From Pedobacter namyangjuensis (GTDB lineage: Bacteria; Bacteroidota; Bacteroidia; Sphingobacteriales; Sphingobacteriaceae), in contig NZ_QMHQ01000001.1 of NCBI RefSeq assembly GCF_003313325.1, forward strand, positions 992,001-1,056,000: a stretch of 64,000 bases of DNA, written 5' to 3'. A model generated the notes under the pieces. It was not told the origin of the DNA. It saw only the letters and a list, made by a program, of their open reading frames with translations, and did not search any database. Made by a program: the position numbers and the translations under genes. Positions 61,237 through 64,000 of the stretch are shown here, piece after piece (the stretch's first letter is position 1; each line of letters starts with the position of its first letter).

Positions 61237-62745
61237 TTACAGCATTTTCAAAATATCATCTACATACTGCCTATCGTTAGCTAATCGGGGCACTTTATGT
61301 TGGCCACCCAATTTGCCACGTTGCTTAAGCCAATTGTAAAATGTATTTGCCGGCGCATTGTGCACTTTTGGTCGGCGCAAGGCCATATCTTTAAAACGCT
61401 TTGCATCGTAATCAGAATTTACCTCGCGTAAGGTTTCATCCATCACATCAACAAACTGTTCAAAATTAGTCGGTTGGGTTTCAAATTCAATAATCCATTC
61501 GTGGCCGCCAGCTTCTTCGCCTTTAAAATAAATAGGGCAGGCGGTGTAATCTTTAACCTTTGCATTGGTTACGTTGCAAGCTTTTGTTAGTGCATTTTCT
61601 GCATTATCAATTATAACCTCTTCACCAAATGCATTTATAAAATGTTTGGTTCTGCCAGTTATTTTTATCCTAAAAGGATATAAAGAGGTAAACTGTACCG
61701 TATCGCCAATTAGATATCGCCATAAACCGGCATTAGTAGAAATAATGATTGCGTAGTTTTTATGCAGTTCTACTTGGTCTAAATTTAATGTTTTTGGGTT
61801 TTCATCGTCCAGGTTTTCTAAAGGCAAAAACTCGTAAAAAATACCATAATCCAGCATTAACAGTAACTCCTCAGAATTAACTTGATCCTGAATGCCGAAG
61901 AAACCTTCAGAAGCGTTGTAAGTTTCAAGATAATACATGTCGCTTGAAGGAATGAGCTCTTTAAACTGTTGGCGATAAGGGGTAAAATTAACGGCACCAT
62001 GAAAGTAAAGCTCCAAATTTGGCCAAACTTCCAGCAGGTTTTTCTTGCCTGTCATCTCAAGTACTTTTTTGGCTAAAACGATGGTCCAAGTTGGTACGCC
62101 TGAAAGGCTGGTTACGTTTTCTTTGATGGTGGCTTCGGCCATTTTATCCATCTTTTGTTCGTAGTTATCCATCAAAGCGATAGACATATTGGGCGTGCGG
62201 TAATATTCTGCCCACATCGGCAGGTTTTTTATAAGCACAGCTGATAAATCGCCATATTGTATATCTTCGCACAGCTGATTTATCTGATGACTACCACCTA
62301 AAACCAAACCTTTTCCGGTAAACATTTGCGTATTAGGTCTGTTGTTGCAATAGATGGAAATCATGTCCTTGCCGCCTTTAAAATGGCATTCTTCTAAGGC
62401 TTCTTCAGAAACTGGAATAAATTTGCTTCTATCGCTTGTAGTGCCCGATGATTTTGCAAACCATTTAATTTCTGATGGCCACAAAATATTTTGTTCGCCT
62501 TTAAGCATGCGCTCTATGTAAGGCTTTAATGTATCGTAATTTTGAATGGGAACACGTTCTTTAAACTGGCTAGCGGTAAGAATGGATTTGTAATCGTACT
62601 CCCTTCCCCATTCGGTGTTTTCTGCACTAGAAACAAGCGTGTTTAACCATTCTTCTTGCACATCTAGTGGGTATTTCATAAAAAGCTCAATCTGGTGGAT
62701 TCGCTTTTTCATGTACCAAGTAAAAATTGAGTTTACAATTGCCAT
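61237..62745 (-). CDS. GH3 auxin-responsive-promoter family protein (acyl-acid-amido synthetase homologue)
   Basis: 502 residues. The ANL-like adenylating fold motifs are visible: WFAKSSGTTSDRSKFIP with the SSGTTS nucleotide loop (99-104), YNASEGFFG in the middle, and LWRYLIGDTVQF in the later part. Plant GH3 proteins join amino acids to jasmonate or auxin through acyl-adenylates. Bacterial members are common in Bacteroidota, but their substrates are unknown. It starts 9 bp after lptB, so it is translated from the same transcript as an LPS-export ATPase. A lipid or amide-lipid related role is an inference from this context only. Confidence 0.91.
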   Translation of the reverse strand: MAIVNSIFTWYMKKRIHQIELFMKYPLDVQEEWLNTLVSSAENTEWGREYDYKSILTASQFKERVPIQNYDTLKPYIERMLKGEQNILWPSEIKWFAKSSGTTSDRSKFIPVSEEALEECHFKGGKDMISIYCNNRPNTQMFTGKGLVLGGSHQINQLCEDIQYGDLSAVLIKNLPMWAEYYRTPNMSIALMDNYEQKMDKMAEATIKENVTSLSGVPTWTIVLAKKVLEMTGKKNLLEVWPNLELYFHGAVNFTPYRQQFKELIPSSDMYYLETYNASEGFFGIQDQVNSEELLLMLDYGIFYEFLPLENLDDENPKTLNLDQVELHKNYAIIISTNAGLWRYLIGDTVQFTSLYPFRIKITGRTKHFINAFGEEVIIDNAENALTKACNVTNAKVKDYTACPIYFKGEEAGGHEWIIEFETQPTNFEQFVDVMDETLREVNSDYDAKRFKDMALRRPKVHNAPANTFYNWLKQRGKLGGQHKVPRLANDRQYVDDILKML

Positions 62746-62754
62746 CTACAAAAA

Positions 62755-63489
62755 TTATAAGTTTTTTCTGCGTAGCACAAAATTTGAGCCCAAATAAACC
62801 TTTCTTACCATTTCGTTTGCTGCCAATACTTCTGGCGTACCAGATTCTAATATTTTTCCTTCAAAGAGCAAATAAGCTCTATCTGTAATAGAAAGGGTTT
62901 CTTGTACATTGTGGTCGGTAATTAATATACCTATGTTCTTTTTCTTAAGCTTAGCAACAATGGTTTGTATTTCTTCAACCGCAATCGGATCTACTCCTGC
63001 AAATGGTTCATCTAATAAAATAAAGTTGGGATTTGCAGCTAGCGCTCTTGCAATTTCAGTTCTTCTGCGTTCGCCTCCAGAAAGTAAATCACCACGATTT
63101 TTTCTCACCTTGTGCAAACTAAATTCATTAATTAGTTCTTCCAATTTATCGGCACGTTCATGCTTGTTAAGCTTGGTCATTTCTAAAATGGCCATAATGT
63201 TTTCTTCAACGGTAAGTTTTCTAAAAACACTTGCTTCTTGGGCCAAATAACCAATTCCTTTTTGGGCTCTACGGTACATCGGATCTTTGGTAATGTCTTC
63301 GCCTTCTAATAAAATAGTCCCTTCATTTGGCTTTATTAGTCCCACAATCATGTAAAAAGAGGTAGTTTTACCGGCACCGTTTGGTCCAAGTAGTCCTACA
63401 ATTTCACCCTGACTTACTTCAAAAGATACATCGTTTACTACGGTTCTTTGCTTATATTTTTTAACCAGATGTTCGGCTTTTAAAATCAT
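62755..63489 (-). CDS. lptB: LPS export ABC transporter ATP-binding protein
   Basis: 244 residues. Walker [10 protein letters not shown] (35-43), the Q-loop in [22 protein letters not shown] signature LSGGE (136-140), Walker [16 protein letters not shown] (157 onwards) and switch His in [10 protein letters not shown] are all present. The [12 protein letters not shown] and FAGVDPIAV forms are typical of LptB. It powers LptFG to extract lipopolysaccharide from the inner membrane. It lies between recJ and the GH3-type gene; lptF, lptG, lptA and lptC are not in this window. Confidence 0.97.
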   Translation of the reverse strand: MILKAEHLVKKYKQRTVVNDVSFEVSQGEIVGLLGPNGAGKTTSFYMIVGLIKPNEGTILLEGEDITKDPMYRRAQKGIGYLAQEASVFRKLTVEENIMAILEMTKLNKHERADKLEELINEFSLHKVRKNRGDLLSGGERRRTEIARALAANPNFILLDEPFAGVDPIAVEEIQTIVAKLKKKNIGILITDHNVQETLSITDRAYLLFEGKILESGTPEVLAANEMVRKVYLGSNFVLRRKNL

Positions 63490-63570
63490 GTAGTTTTATA
63501 GTTTTTGTTGGTTAGTTTTTTTTGTTGGTTAGCTTTGTGAAACATCAGCTCACAACGTATAACTTTCAAC

Positions 63571-64000
63571 TCAAATCTTTATTCCTTTAATATTTAGTTG
63601 CAAGCGCTTTTTCTCTTTCCAAACGTTTTCTTCGATAGTATAACAAATATCGAAAGGAATGTTTGATTTTAATAAACTTTCATACTCCCCAAGTCCAAAA
63701 GCGATGCTTTCAAAAATAGCTGAATTTTGTTGTTTTACACTTACTTTTAAGTGATTTGTGCCAACAATTTGCGGAAAACCAACTAAAGTAACGCCTTTGC
63801 TCACGAAAATTGGAGCCATATTTTGTGGCCCGAAAGGCGCCATTTGCGTTAATATTCTATAGAATTTCGCATCAATCTGGCTCAATTCTATTTCGCAATC
63901 TATGTTAATTACTGGAACTAATAAATTTGGACTGATAGTAGAAGAGACCACGTCTTCAAACTTATCTGCAAAAAGCGTTAAATTTTCTGGTTTTATGGTT
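63571..64000 (-). CDS. recJ: Single-stranded-DNA-specific exonuclease RecJ, C-terminal part
   Basis: The minus-strand frame is open from the right edge to the stop at 63571-63573, about 142 codons, so the N-terminal DHH/DHHA1 catalytic part lies outside. The visible part begins around TIKPENLTLFADKFEDVV and contains the RecJ OB-domain signature (LAPFGPQNMAP-like, seen as MAPFGPQNMAPIFVS), followed by HLKVSVKQ. RecJ degrades single-stranded DNA 5' to 3' in recombination and mismatch repair. There are 81 bp between it and lptB, with a short duplicated TTTGTTGGTTAG. Confidence 0.9.
   Translation of the reverse strand, partial: TIKPENLTLFADKFEDVVSSTISPNLLVPVINIDCEIELSQIDAKFYRILTQMAPFGPQNMAPIFVSKGVTLVGFPQIVGTNHLKVSVKQQNSAIFESIAFGLGEYESLLKSNIPFDICYTIEENVWKEKKRLQLNIKGIKI

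Noticed and set aside
1..64000. CRISPR arrays, rRNA genes, insertion sequences or prophage
   Set aside because: No regularly spaced repeats, no rRNA-like stretch, and no transposase, integrase or phage structural motifs in any frame inspected.

Overview
The window reads as chromosomal DNA of a member of the Bacteroidota, most likely Sphingobacteriaceae close to Pedobacter. The reasons are a SusC/SusD pair, many TonB-dependent receptors with carboxypeptidase-type N-terminal domains, LytS/LytTR regulators, DUF4249, DUF2723 and YARHG proteins, AT-rich gaps, and promoter-like TTTG / TAnnTTTG motifs in place of the usual -35/-10 boxes. The genus is an inference. I found no rRNA, CRISPR array, phage or insertion sequence.

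Region 1 (1-14182) is a polysaccharide utilisation locus for acetylated, uronate-decorated xylan. Divergent from one control region lie a GH43 xylosidase/arabinosidase (cut by the left edge) and a GH35-like glycosidase followed by a CE20-like acetylesterase. A second unit carries susC, susD and a GH10 endo-xylanase with an internal carbohydrate-binding insert. A third carries an SDR oxidoreductase and uxuA, which fit fructuronate to mannonate to 2-keto-3-deoxygluconate. All three control regions hold the same 14-bp palindrome, a LacI/GalR-type operator (1591, 12074, 14228), so they probably form one regulon. The regulator itself is not in the window.

Region 2 (14294-22008) is a tight operon of unknown function: a small secreted protein, an STN-type TonB receptor, a DUF4249 lipoprotein and a large protein with an MG2-like N-terminus and a TonB-plug-like C-terminal segment but no barrel. 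An SGNH hydrolase follows. Region 3 (22009-33575) holds a LytS/LytTR two-component pair, a Cys-rich small protein with a TonB receptor, a fatty acid desaturase, a GH13 amylase with an NPP-type phosphodiesterase, a lipoprotein and an S10 carboxypeptidase.

Region 4 (33576-42569) is mostly housekeeping: a 57-residue membrane protein with an SPFH protein, accA, a DUF2723 membrane protein, tRNA-Gln, prs, rplY and pth. Region 5 (42706-54637) has a second LytS/LytTR pair with a thioredoxin-like protein encoded between kinase and regulator, an S41 peptidase, an ArsC/Spx-like protein, a TPR histidine kinase, an M1 peptidase and small enzymes. Region 6 (54701-58250) is polyprenyl synthetase, TerC and an M28 peptidase. 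Region 7 (58325-64000) is a long minus-strand array: recJ (cut by the right edge), lptB, a GH3-type acyl-acid-amide synthetase homologue, an unknown protein, DUF2306, YARHG, DUF1232 and CBS proteins.

The most notable structure outside genes is a dispersed repeat. Two intergenic gaps (33661-33852 and 41666-41878) each hold two inverted copies of an arm that starts near AACCCGATAGAAGCG and ends near GGATAGCGGGGCTA, with a different hairpin inside each arm. A solo short arm lies at 53579-53611.
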